Assembly (NCBI GenBank): GCA_932294295.1
Contig: OW028576.1
Span: 45,610,247 to 45,674,246 of the forward strand
Direction: 5' to 3'
DNA length: 64,000 nucleotides
Source: Alitta virens
Taxonomy: Eukaryota; Annelida; Polychaeta; Phyllodocida; Nereididae
The notes under the pieces were generated by a model. The model had not been told where the DNA came from and ran no database searches. It saw only the letters and a program-made list of their open reading frames with translations. This document shows positions 1 through 9,659 of this stretch, one piece after another. Numbering within the stretch: the first letter of the stretch is position 1; each line of letters begins with the position of its first letter. Position numbers and translations under genes: made by a program.

Positions 1-390
1 TTTAGTCATTATATGTTATCATGTTCTGGTGCGGCACGCAAAACAAGCTATTACTAAATCATGACACATTGATGTCACTTTGTCAATTGTCAAGTCATCC
101 AACTAGATTTTGTAAAGTTATCTGATATCAGAAACTATTTATTGTTCCAGGGAAATTCGATACATTAGAATGAACAGCAACATAAAAAACAATATCTATA
201 ATATGTATATGTAAATTTATGAGGTGGGGAGACTTCCTAAAGACGTAAAATGTCGCTGAAAGGAAGTCCCTAAAGTCAAGGAGTCAGGGAGACAACAGAA
301 CTAGGCCTATATACTAAAAATCCTTTGTAGCTGGCCTGACACGTTTGTATACTATGAAAAAGGTCTATATAACAAATTAGGGGTTTAGTG

Positions 391-673
391 CAGTATAGCG
401 GACCCAAATCTATGACCATATTTGGGATCCATTAAAAATAAATTTATTTTCAAATTTCACAAGTTCGAAGTTCTAGCACAATTAAAATAACATTTGGTAC
501 AGAAGAACGGGGGTTTGAAAAGCAAAATAAACTCTTGTCTTTACCGTGAATATGAAAACTGCCATCATAACTACATTAGTTTGTGACGTCATAAATTTAT
601 TTCAAGCACTTATACTTCATAGGCCAGGCAAAGAGGCGTTAAATATGGTCATAAATCTGGGTCCGCTATACTG
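391..673. mobile_element. MITE-like foldback element with ~33 bp terminal inverted repeats
   Basis: Both ends carry the motif CAGTATAGCGGACCC followed by a near-identical run to about position 424, and its reverse complement at 641-673. The inner 215 bases have no coding sign. The ends look like a non-autonomous DNA transposon; no clear target duplication is visible. It lies just downstream of the stop codon of the secreted minus-strand gene and holds TTTATT at 596-601, which could act as its poly(A) signal on the minus strand (inference). Confidence 0.75.
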
Positions 674-733
674 CACCTTTTCCCAAATTTGCCCTATACA
701 AATATCATTCTTTTCTCCACTAAACCAAACAAC

Positions 734-1089
734 CTAGCAACACAACATTGGAAGTTGTGTGTATAAGTTATAACACAAATTCACATTTATTAGGTTATCA
801 GCAGTGTTTATAATAATGTAGGATTTCTGTTGTAGGTATCTCCAGCTAGGTATGGTTTGCTGTAGTATGTAAATTTCATCAAAAAGATAACATGGGCTCA
901 GTGATCTCTTCTTACAAACATGCTTGATTTCTATAAACAAGGGACATCCTTCCAAATATCTTAATTCATAATGTAAAAACAATATGCCATTGTCCTTCAT
1001 TAATAATGATTTGCTTGGATCTCTCGGAAAACCAGGAGGGCACTTGATAGCGATGCTATTAATGTGTCTTAGAGTGTTCCTCCTCACCA
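734..1089 (-). CDS. Secreted gene exon 6: possible terminal exon
   Basis: With acceptor TATATGAG before 1089 the frame joins exon 5 in phase. It reads VVRRNTLRHINSIAIKCPPG through GCPLFIEIKHVCKKRSLSPC to a stop at 734-736. The first ~75 codons look protein-like with several cysteines. The last ~40 are AT-rich and less convincing. The more obvious acceptor (TTTACAG, 1098) would give an early stop, so either the less obvious AG is used or the true last exon lies off the window. Confidence 0.45.
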
Positions 1090-4000
1090 CTCATATACTG
1101 TAAATAGATTATATTGATTGTTTCAACTTATTATTATATTATTGTATGAAGGCAAATAAATTTGTCTTGAGTCTTGAGTAGCCTGAGATAGTTTTGCCTA
1201 GCTCTGGGTAACTATAATTGAATGTTAATGGCCTGTGAGAGACAGCTAGAGGCACAAGTAATGAAGAGTAAATACTTAGCATTGCACTTTCTTTGTTCTA
1301 TAAACTTGGTGTTTGATAAAAGCCATGGGAGTCAGTCTGCCATTTACTTTGTTATTCATAAGACAGTATTTTATGTATTTATTATCTATGTAAAAGGCCA
1401 ATACATAAATGAACTGATTAATCAATTTTGAATAATTGCTACTCACCTTCAGTGTCACAAAGCCGCAACTTGAATTCGTGTGGAATAGCGAGGTCATCAA
1501 ATGAAATATTTCGACAAACCGGCGTAACACCAGAAGTGAATCCACGCAGAGCATCTTGGGAAGGGTTACTAGCCATCGCGACATTTGGATATAGCGAAAA
1601 TCTTGTCGGAACAGGGACAGCAAAATCGCCGTACTCAACGTGAAGACCGACGCGGTATTCCGGCAGACACAGGAAGTATTCTTCTGGTTCTAGTCTAATC
1701 TGAAAGATTATGAATTATATTTATAACTTAATATTTTGAGACCTATATATAAGCTCATTGTGTTCAACATAATAATTCAAAAGATACCATGTACTGGACT
1801 TTTATCAAATCGTTTCCCTGTGTCCCAAGATAATTACAGCTTTTAATACTAAAGATTCAGATGGTGATTTGGCCTATTATATCCTTGGCAGGCCTGTTCA
1901 AGCATGGGGGCTTTCTCTGCTCTACAACTGCCATAACTGCTTAAGCACAGATCTCACATAGCCGGAAAGGGCGACGGAAAGCAACGGAACGGCCACTTAA
2001 AACGTTCCGTCGGCTTCCGTAGGATTCAAGAAGATTACATGGGCAAAAGTGGGTTTACTTCGCTTTCCCTCGTTGACGTAACTGATCCTTCGAGTTCCAG
2101 TTGTTTGGCGGAATTTTCATGTATGCCTGAAAATTCTGTGAAACTGAGCCAGAATGGGACGGAAAGATTGTTACGTAATTAATACTTGGATCATACGCCA
2201 CAGTTGGCGGATTGTCCGTGGTCTTCCGTCAGTTTTCGTAAGCTTCCTTGGGCTTCCATTAGCTCTTTCCTTAGCTTCCGTCATCTTTTGTTGGCTTAGA
2301 TCAGTTATACGGAAGTCAAAGGAAGTTACGGCAGATTATACGTAGACTTCCATGGATAACATGTCGTGTACGTCGTTCTTCTGTACTTGTTCTGTGTCTC
2401 TTGCAATGTAAGCCACGTATGATCCGCCGTATATCCGTCGCATACGCCAACAGATTAGTAGCCATACGTCAACGCCTAGCCAAGCCCCTTTTTCACACTT
2501 TTTTTCGTCAATAATCCCTGGCCAATACGTCGACTTTGTGTCTACAGATCAACCACGGGTTTTCCATCACTTTACGGCTATGTGAGATCGAGGCTTTATA
2601 GCCAAGTTCTCATTTACACCTGGGTGGAGTGGAGTAATGGTTTAAGTTTGCTTAGTTCCTATGTGCCTTTTATTGAACTTGAACCTTGGACCTTTTGATC
2701 CCAATATCGAACACCTTACCCATTTGACCAAGTGGTGCTACTCATAAAATTTCAGATCCATACTTACTTGTACAATTCTACCATTACTCCTCCCTGGCAG
2801 ACATGTAATATGTTTTTGCCAAACGAGCTGATAAACTGTTTGCTCTGCAGTTTTAACTGGTCTCCAGACTTGAACAAAAAAAGGCATAACTCCACAAATG
2901 ACCATCTCAATAGCTCTGATAATTCCACTAGGGGGACTAATCTGCATTTCCAACAGGGGGCGCCCTCCTGTGCGCTGCAAACTTGAAGCTCTACATCTAT
3001 CAACAACTGAAATGAAAGTAAGAACGATCTCAATAAAAAAAATGAAAGTATGCTAACTCTCAGTCTAAAATAACAGTGAGAAAATTCTCACATTGTTGAG
3101 TTAGAATTGAAAAATGTATATAATTACTCAAGTTATGTATCCAGCATTATACAGTCAACCCTCATTTATCCGGGCCTCACTTATCCGGTTCCCTCGCTAT
3201 CCGCACACAGTTGGCCGGGAAGAAATCTACTTAGTGCATTTATACATATTCAGTTATCTGGTTCCCTCATTTATCCGCACAGTTAACTTGGGGACAAAGC
3301 TGTGCGGATAAATGAGGGTTGACTGTACTGTGAAAGTGTGAATGCTATCACGAGGTTTAAGTATATATCAATGTCAGACTCTTCACATGCAAGTTATGCC
3401 AGCCCTGCCATGTGAGAGAACCAGAAAATTATTTTACAAATGCATTTGAACAAGTCTATTTCCAGTCATGACACTGCGAATAGTGAGTTTACCGGATAAA
3501 TGCAGCAGAGACATTAGTTGTGAGGAGTGACTAAGTATGAATTTGCATACCTTCGCTCATGTGGTCCTCCCTAGTTGCATTCGAACAACCTGTCAAGTAA
3601 AATAGACATGTTTAAAAAATGGTATCTTTTCAGTGATTTTGTACAACTGTTCTTGTCAAGGCAATTAGTTGTGGGGTGCCATGGTCTAGTGGTGAAGGTG
3701 TTTTGCCTGCTGTCCGCAAGGTTATGGGTTCAAACCCCCATAATGGCATGTAGGGGCTGGGCAGATCCAACCACTGCCTAACCCCACCCAGGTGCAATGG
3801 GTACTTGATAATAGCATGTTGACGAGAGTCCTGTCTCCATGGTATTAGGCACCCACAGTGATGGCACTGGTGTGAGCTCTTAAGCCCCTAGGATTAACCA
3901 TGAATACTCTTCAGGGAGTTGAGAAAGACAGCCAAGAGTGTAATAGAGTCTGTTCACTGAGCAGCCCCGAATTCAGCAGGACATAAGTCTTTCTTCTCCT

Positions 4001-7000
4001 CTTATTACTCATTTTGCTTTTCAGACATAGTAGATCATAGCCTACTGATTTTATTAATATACATATCTCAGGGAAACTAAATAAATCAACTGAACGATAA
4101 GATGTCAAATGTACATTACAATGCACTATTAAAAATACTGCTGCTAGGATGCACTTTGCTTCAGCCAATCACAATCAAGGGCGGGAAGTTTTTCAGCCAA
4201 TAGAATTGCAGTATTGTCATAGCCACCTGGTGGAAATGCAGAGAACCTTCCGTGAAAATCCACTAGCAGTGATTCTAGACCATAATCGCATACATTTTAC
4301 ATTTTAGCGAGATAATTTTAAGTCGTAATCTGCATGTTCGCTATACAAAGTGGCTGGTATAATATCTTACCATTTTCCGTGCAAACAATTACATCAAAAT
4401 AGATGGGAGTCGGCAGTTCAGTGAATTCGTATTTTTCATTCAATTCGAACGGTCCGTTTTCCTCACTGCTGATTGTAGTGAATTGCATTCCATTTAAGAA
4501 CCTTGAAAACAATGGAATGACCCCATTGTCTGGAGAATAGCAACCAAATCGTGTTGATGATGTCACAATCACTGGAACTGCTGATTGGTTGATGCTGATC
4601 TGTGAAAAATAATACAAATCATTTTCATTTTTTCCATATATAAATAGGGCTTTTTCAAACTAAGAATTGAGTAATTCAATAAAATTGACTGTCCACAAAA
4701 TTTTCAATTCCTAAATTAGAAAAAAAATTTCCCTCCTCCTTACTTTACATGTGCCATATGTGAAAACGCAAAGTATCGATACAATACAATACAATACAAT
4801 ATAATATAATAGTCTAGTAGAGATATGATTTGACCTGGAACAAATTGACATTCAATTAGCAATTCCGATGAAATCACAAGGCCGCATTTGAAATTCTCAT
4901 CAAATCAGGCTTTCGCATTAAAACCAGAAATCATTAAGGTGCTATATCTCTAGAACTACAACAGATACAGACATGTTGTTGGTACCAAAATGTTTTGTTT
5001 TTTCAGGCTGCCATCTTGGATTTATGCTAATTTGGGGGTGTTCCACTACTTGGATTTTCCATGATTTTTAGTATGTGTTTCTAGAGGCCCTTGGGATCCA
5101 AATGGCACTGGAATCATTTATGTTGCAATTTGTTCCGAGTTCAGCCTAATATTTTCTTATCTCTACTAGCCTGTAAGCACAACAATATTATTCAAATAGT
5201 GGATAGCAATGAGTCCAATATGGAGTTTATTCGATCATGATCCTGAGTCCAATATGACTTTTCTGAATCCAATAAAAAGTACTTTATATTGGACGACTTT
5301 CCATCCACCATTTTGTGAAAAGCCTAGTTTATTCACCTGATTGGACAATCACATTACCAGGGATCCAATACCGTAATGGAGGGTATTTTCGAAAATACCT
5401 GCCCTGTCGATAATACCCTCCTTTACGGTATAACTTTTTCATGTCCAATACTTTTTCTGACCAAAATAACTTTCCAATTCAATACACCTTATTTCCTGTT
5501 CCATATAACTTTCGTGTTCAATATCATTTACCAATATAACAATATTGGACATTCGCATTTATGACAAAGATCATGACTTGCCTTAGTGTAAGTTCCTAGT
5601 ACTTCAGTCGGGGAAACAGTTTTTTGCCAAATTAACATTTTTTCCAGACTTATTTGGGTCCATAACTGAAGAGTCACTTCCCTGTTCTCGCAAAATCTCA
5701 CAGAGACCGAGACTAGCCTGCCAGTCGGCAGAGGGCGTGACTGTTCTATCCAGGACTTCCCGTAAGAAATCAAAGTTGACCTCCAGGCGCATTTGTCCCT
5801 TAATTTGTCTGAAAATAAATATTTCTTAAGATTGATTATTAAATTACGTAATAGTATGTCATTTAAATCATAAAAATGACTAAATGACCCAGAATTTATA
5901 AATATGTATGGGTCATTCCACAGTAACAGTGCACCCCCCCCCCCATCCCTCAACTTTCAAATTTGATTATAACATGCAAAATGGTTTTAATAATATGAAT
6001 GTGGTATGAGGAAGGGCAGACCAATGTTAAGATATAAATACACACAAGAAATGTTTGCAGGAATCTGTCATAACTGATATTTTGGCTCTTTTTCCTGTAA
6101 AAATTAGCAAAAAATGCCATGCCCCACACCTCATTTTAATAATATCTTGACCCTGCTCAATGAATGTAATTTATGATATTTATATATAATTATAATCAGG
6201 ACAACCTCTAAAGTTGAATTTTCAACTGGCGAAGAAAATATTAAAATATTTGCAGTTCCAGTAACATTACCCTGGTATTAAACTGCTGCTAGATGCAAAA
6301 CAGAAATTGTTAGGTTTGTGCACTTTTCAAGAGATGAAAGCGGTGCATAGCACTGATTTCTGCTTATCTTACATAACTAGAAAATTGTTTTCTAGTTTCA
6401 AGGAAAGGGTTTGTAATGGCATGGGATGACTTTTTGTTTAGTCATTCCTGTTACCAAGTTTATGAGGAAACTATTTATCATAGGAAATAGCTTCAAAGCA
6501 ATTCTGAAAGTACTCCTTTATTACAAAACGGAATGGAATCTTGGGTGAAATGACTACCATTTGCCTTTCAGATATTGCATAGTTTCCTTAAATGTCTATC
6601 CTGTCACTGTCCTTCCTGTTACCATAATGGCTGACATAATCACATGACCAACCAATTTAAATATATTCAAAGTTAAAGTTGAAAAATGTTTTGTTGTCGT
6701 GATACAACACTGAAATTTATGAAAATTAGTAATTTTGATGTATTTTTGAGAGATTGAAAATGTAATTTGTTTGCACTGTGGAATGACCCCAAATGTATCT
6801 TGACCAATGAAGCTCTACTCAAGATAAATAAATAAATAATAAATTACAATAAACAACAATAGTGGACTATAACATATATACGTTTACCCTTTTAGGAAAA
6901 CGTGCTAACAAAAAAGGCCTTTTTTCATTATCTATTAATAATTTTGCTAACTTTTAATAGAATATATCAAATTTAAGGTACATATATTTTCTTCCACAAT

Positions 7001-8290
7001 TTTTCCAGTGACTCATGCAAGCATGACTCTCATGAGCTTTCTGCAGTTGACTATTTTTGACATTATTTAAATAGTACTGCTTATTATAAACAGGCCTAAT
7101 AGAATATCAAATTTTTTCTTGTAAGTAGTGAAAATCGAAAACGTGTATATTTTCTGCAAATATTGAATTATCGATTTGACTTAACTTACCATAGTGATAT
7201 TCTGCAAAAGTGACAGCTAAGAAGATGGCCACGATGTAATGTTGCATGGTCGAAGGGGAGGCTGCAAAACCACATACAAATATAACGATATAATTATCCT
7301 CCTGTGAGACAATCAGAATGCCTTGTGGTCATCCAGCATGGGTTATGTTGGATGGCTGCAGTGTATGTTGGATGGCTGCAGAGTATGTTGGATGGCTGCA
7401 GAGTATGTTGGATGGCTGCACAGTATGTTGGATGGCTGCAGAGTATGTTGGATGGCTGGAAGGTATGGATGAATGTGTATTTTGTACAATTAGTGGATAA
7501 TATGACCATTGGCGGATGGTGTAGGTCATCCAACATAGATTTTTGTGGGACATCAGAACATGATATTGACCAGATAAATAATTTCCCCGTCCCACAAAAC
7601 TCTTCATTGGACTCTACTAATATTGTTAAAACGTTTTTGACTAACGATTTAATGTTTATGACTAATGACATAGATATATCTATGCATGAAATTGATTTTC
7701 AGGCTAACTATAGGCCTAATTTGTAAGATAAATCTGACTATGCAATCTTGTTTATTAGTAAGAAAGAAAGAAAGAAAGAAAGAGGAGTAGCAGAAAAACA
7801 ATCTAAATGCCACAGCGTGTAATCTTTTGGCTCCTGTGAATTTAGTAATGGCATTTGGCTCATCAGTTTGGACACCCATCACTGGCGTTTCGTATTAAAC
7901 AAAACATTTGGCACCTATAGAAAGCTTGGCTCAAGTATCTTCAATATAGAAAGTACTTGTCATTGTATAATATAGTTACTCTACTTGTCCGATATAAAAT
8001 TCACCTAATTATGTCTTAATAATACAGTTGGGCCCAACAGTTTACATACACCTGTTTTAGTTTAGCAAATATTACAATTGTTTACATTCCAAGAATTATC
8101 CATTTCTCAACCTTTCTTAACTTTACATCTTGTTTAAGTGTATGTAAAGATGTAAAATAGAAAATCACAAAATAAATCATATCAAGAAATTAAATCAACC
8201 AACCTTCAAGAGCTATTCCATCAGCTGCAGGCAGTTACTGTAGCTCTCCAGTGAGGAAGGGGAGGATGTTTTGTATACAGGAACCAATGA
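734..8290 (-). CDS. Spliced gene: secreted 453-aa protein with duplicated two-exon domain, family unknown
   Basis: I built this model from splice sites. Coding exons run 7247-7190, 5808-5582, 4599-4371, 3006-2768, 1699-1447 and 1089-734. Their summed length is 1362 bases, exactly 454 codons with the stop, and every junction keeps phase. The product starts MQHYIVAIFLAVTFA, a signal peptide without a later membrane anchor, so it is probably secreted. Exons 2+3 and exons 4+5 form two similar units. The first half of each has an xQLWxx or VQVWRPV strand followed by LIWQK or LVWQK. The second half has TRFGCYSPDNG or TRFSLYPN, and each unit ends FDVIVCTE or FKLRLCDTE. This suggests two tandem beta-rich extracellular modules. 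I do not recognise the family. A 5-prime UTR exon ends at 8204. The last exon is the least certain. Confidence 0.72.
1110..1180 (+). mobile_element. Retroelement 3-prime end remnant
   Basis: AAATAAATTTGTCTTGAG followed by a repeated TCTTGAG resembles the short tandem tails at the 3-prime ends of CR1/L2-like LINEs and their SINEs. No body is recognised upstream. Confidence 0.35.
1447..1699 (-). CDS. Secreted gene exon 5: second half of domain 2
   Basis: The acceptor AATCTTTCAG precedes 1699 and the donor GAAG|GTGAGT ends the exon at 1447. It reads IRLEPEEYFLCLPEYRVG, then VPTRFSLYP and FKLRLCDTE, 84 codons plus one base with no stop. Phases (0 in, 1 out) match exon 3, which supports duplication of a two-exon cassette. 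Confidence 0.78.
1951..2588. mobile_element. Non-autonomous DNA transposon with CTCACATAGCCG ends
   Basis: The left end ATCTCACATAGCCGGAAAG and the right end, in reverse complement ATCTCACATAGCCGTAAAG, bound 638 bases. The interior has many GCTTCCGT/ACGGAAG sub-repeats and no transposase. It sits in the intron between exons 4 and 5 of the secreted gene. The TIRs resemble hAT-type ends only loosely. Confidence 0.7.
2600..2740 (-). mobile_element. tRNA-derived SINE fragment
   Basis: On the minus strand a GGTTCAAGTTC B-box-like motif is followed by a segment ending near ACTCCACTCCACCCAGG. The same segment recurs in the SINE at 12420-12575, which shows it is a dispersed family. Confidence 0.5.
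2768..3006 (-). CDS. Secreted gene exon 4: first half of domain 2
   Basis: The acceptor CTTTCATTTCAG precedes 3006 and the donor CAA|GTAAGT ends the exon at 2768. In phase it reads VVDRCRASSLQRTGGRP and on to VQVWRPV, YQLVWQKHITC and GRIVQ. The VQVWRPV and LVWQK strands echo exon 2, and the exon has the same start phase 1 and end phase 0 as exon 2. Confidence 0.78.
3152..3325. mobile_element. pogo/Tigger-like MITE with perfect 21 bp TIRs and TA target duplication
   Basis: Ends begin CAGTCAACCCTCATTTATCC and are exact inverted copies, flanked on both sides by TA (3150-3151 and 3326-3327). Length is 174 bases. A CAG start, TA duplication and such a TIR are typical of pogo-type Tc1/mariner elements. 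The perfect TIRs suggest a fairly young insertion. Confidence 0.85.
3675..3915 (+). mobile_element. tRNA-derived SINE
   Basis: The head holds a pol III A box (TGGTCTAGTGG) and a B box (GGTTCAAACCC) about 40 bases apart. A tRNA-unrelated body runs to about 3915 and includes CCACCCAGGTGCAATGGG and GTCCTGTCTCCATGG. It does not fold as a full tRNA. Confidence 0.75.
3937..4262 (-). repeat. Dispersed ~320 bp repeat carrying CCAAT and GC boxes, copy 1
   Basis: This is an inverted copy of 60905-61236, with clear base-by-base similarity over almost the whole length. It carries AGCCAATCACAA, GGGCGGGAAG and AGCCAATAGAATTG, i.e. CCAAT-GC-CCAAT. It lies in the intron between exons 3 and 4 of the secreted gene, ending about 110 bases from exon 3. 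Confidence 0.8.
4371..4599 (-). CDS. Secreted gene exon 3: second half of domain 1
   Basis: The acceptor TTTTTCACAG precedes 4599 and the donor AATG|GTAAGA is at 4371. In phase 0 it reads from ISINQSAVPVIVTSSTRFG through YSPDNGVIPLF to FDVIVCTENG, 76 codons plus one base. The TRFGCYSPDNG turn and the FDVIVCTE end match similar positions in exon 5. Confidence 0.8.
4811..5172. mobile_element. MITE-like foldback element in intron
   Basis: Imperfect terminal inverted repeats of about 40 bases share CTAGTAGAGATA and GGAACAAATTG at both ends. The 360-base interior is non-coding. It lies between exons 2 and 3 of the secreted gene. Confidence 0.7.
5582..5808 (-). CDS. Secreted gene exon 2: first half of domain 1
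   Basis: The acceptor ATTTATTTTCAG precedes 5808. With one base from exon 1 the exon reads DKLRDKCAWRSTLISYGK and onward without stops to VLGTYTK, including VTLQLWTQ and LIWQKTVSP. The donor is AAG|GCAAGT, so this would be a GC-AG intron, a known minor class usually with an otherwise strong donor as here. Two other frames are also open over part of this exon, but only this frame fits the phase of both neighbours. Confidence 0.75.
5910..6789. mobile_element. Non-autonomous DNA element with GGGTCATTCCACAGT TIRs
   Basis: The 15-base motif GGGTCATTCCACAGT occurs at 5910-5924 and inverted at 6775-6789. Interior is non-coding. A related GAGTCATTCCGTGTCAATTG end is seen at about 25690. It lies in intron 1 of the secreted gene. 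Confidence 0.7.
7190..7261 (-). CDS. Secreted gene exon 1: signal peptide
   Basis: A splice acceptor (GTTTTGCAG) precedes position 7261. The ATG is at 7247-7245 and reads MQHYIVAIFLAVTFAEYHY, a typical signal peptide with a hydrophobic core. The donor TATG|GTAAGT falls at 7190 and leaves one base of the next codon. Since the exon begins with an acceptor, at least one untranslated exon lies upstream. Confidence 0.75.
7343..7460 (+). repeat. 20 bp minisatellite, about 6 units
   Basis: The unit GTATGTTGGATGGCTGCAGA repeats nearly exactly. The flank CATCCAGCATGGG and the same unit recur in decayed form at 10470-10600, so this is part of a dispersed repeat. Long open frames across it are a product of a repeat unit lacking stops. 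Confidence 0.9.
8025..8155. mobile_element. Tc1/mariner-like terminal remnant
   Basis: CAGTTGGGCCCAACAGTTTACATACACC resembles Tc1-type ends, in which a CAGTTG start precedes AGTTTACATACACC. A partial inverted partner AAGTGTATGTAAA lies at about 8136. No transposase is seen. Confidence 0.4.
8204..8290 (-). promoter_or_regulatory. Likely 5-prime UTR exon of secreted gene
   Basis: A donor TTGAAG|GTTGGT ends at 8204. It is the nearest good minus-strand donor upstream of the acceptor before coding exon 1. No ATG-led frame continues into the signal peptide, so it would be untranslated. The transcription start is inferred to lie near 8250-8270, below the TATA-like box. Confidence 0.45.
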
Positions 8291-8320
8291 CGTCACAGGG
8301 CGCATTCGATCGCACGTGCG
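8268..8320 (-). promoter_or_regulatory. Putative promoter of secreted gene: TATA-like, CRE, CCAAT, E-box palindrome
   Basis: Reading on the minus strand, a TATA-like GTATACAAAAC (8278-8268) is preceded by a full CRE palindrome TGACGTCA (8288-8295), a CCAAT box overlapping it (8284-8288, on the plus strand) and a palindromic E-box CGCACGTGCG (8311-8320). The stretch is more GC-rich than its surroundings. Promoter function is inferred from motifs and from the exon just downstream. Confidence 0.5.
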
Positions 8321-8329
8321 GGGGTTCCG

Positions 8330-9190
8330 GCCATCTGCATGCTTAATTAAGTAAGGTGTGGTTTCCTAAGTAATTATCATTTACCAACATGTAACTTATT
8401 ATGTAATATCAAACTCGAAACTAACAACTTTAGTAATAGTTTTCAACTGGTTGGTCATAGCCTATACATGCAAAAGCAACAGTTTTCATACAGGTGTGAT
8501 CAGCAAAATATTTTAGACGACTAGGGGCTATTAAGACCAAGTTTTATCAGTTAAGTCCAAGGACTTCCTCAGAAAAATGAATTTAGCACCGACGATATTT
8601 TCAGAAGTGAAAAAGGCTTGTAAAAGTTGACTTTGGCCGATGTATCTAAAAAGTTTCAAATATATATTTGATCTAAAGTAGTCAAATTACACGTAGGCCT
8701 AATAATAATTTCGGGAGTCAGCATAACGCTGGGGCAAAATACCATATGACGTAAATGGGTAACACATGGTGTGGACTCCAAGCAGCCTTATCATCTCATC
8801 ATTACTCTGACTATTAGCTTCAGGCCCAGTAGCATTGAGACAATTGTACAAAACACCCGAATATGTAAACACCTTTTATTTTCAGTTTCTTGGCACATAT
8901 GTTTCCTAATCAAGCAGTTGTCATGTCATGTTTACTGTCAACTCAATGACACTTGGCTTTATGCCAAATACACTTCATCAATTTCTTTGATCGAGGCAAA
9001 AAAAACTCCGGCCTCTCTTGGCAATTTGGCCTCATCTTGCAGCTTGATTTTAGGCCGAGTTTTTAGGCCTGGGTTTTTATTGTCAATTAGAGGTACAGCA
9101 ACAGCCTATTGTATCAGTTGTTTCCGTTGCCATGGTGATTAGGATGATGTATTGCTGGTACTGGCCTTGGACAATTGAGATTGTTTGTGT
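8330..9190. other. Non-coding; SINE fragment near 8700-8850
   Basis: No exon-like reading frame with splice signals is seen. At 8700-8850 GTGTGGACTCCAAGCAGCC and CAGTAGCATTGAGACA match the SINE family seen whole at about 35940-36250. Confidence 0.55.
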
Positions 9191-9204
9191 AGTTTAAACT
9201 GTGC

Positions 9205-9655
9205 AAAGTAAGTAAGTAAGTGAGCAAGTAAGTAAGTAAGTAAGCAAGTAAGTAAGTAAGCAAGTAAGTAAGTAAGCAAGTAAGTAAGCAAGTAAGCAAG
9301 TAAGTAAGTAAGCAAGTAAGTAAGTAAGTAAGCAAGTAAGTAAGCAAGTAAGTAAGTAAGTAAGTAAGTAAGCAAGTAAGTAAGTAAGTAAGTAAGTAAG
9401 CAAGTAAGTAAGCAAGTACGTAAGCAAGCAAGTAAGTTAGCAATCAGCAAGGAAGTCAGCAAGTAAGTAAGCAAGTAAGTGAGTAAGTAAGCAAGCAAGT
9501 TAGCAATAAGCAAGGAAGTAAGTAAGTAATGTGCAAGCAAGTACTCAAGCAAGTAAGTTAGCTATAAGCCAGGAAGTGAGTAAGTACGCAAGTAAGTAAG
9601 TAAGCGAACAAGTAGGCAAGTAAGTAAGCGAACAAGTAAGCACGTAACACTTAAA
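9205..9655. repeat. (AAGT)n / (CAAGTAAG)n microsatellite, ~450 bp
   Basis: Nearly pure AAGT tetranucleotide with scattered T-to-C changes giving CAAG units; the right half is more decayed. It gives long leucine/threonine-rich frames on the minus strand that are not genes. Confidence 0.95.
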
Positions 9656-9659
9656 CTAA

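Noticed and set aside
3680..3755. tRNA gene
   Set aside because: A and B boxes are present but the arms do not pair as a cloverleaf and the body is a repeat, so SINE.
7294..7726. Frames of 125-140 codons on both strands
   Set aside because: They run over the 20 bp minisatellite; the non-repeat part has no domain or splice support.
9114..9552. Long Leu/Thr-rich frames on the minus strand
   Set aside because: They read through the AAGT microsatellite, whose units lack stops; no gene signals.
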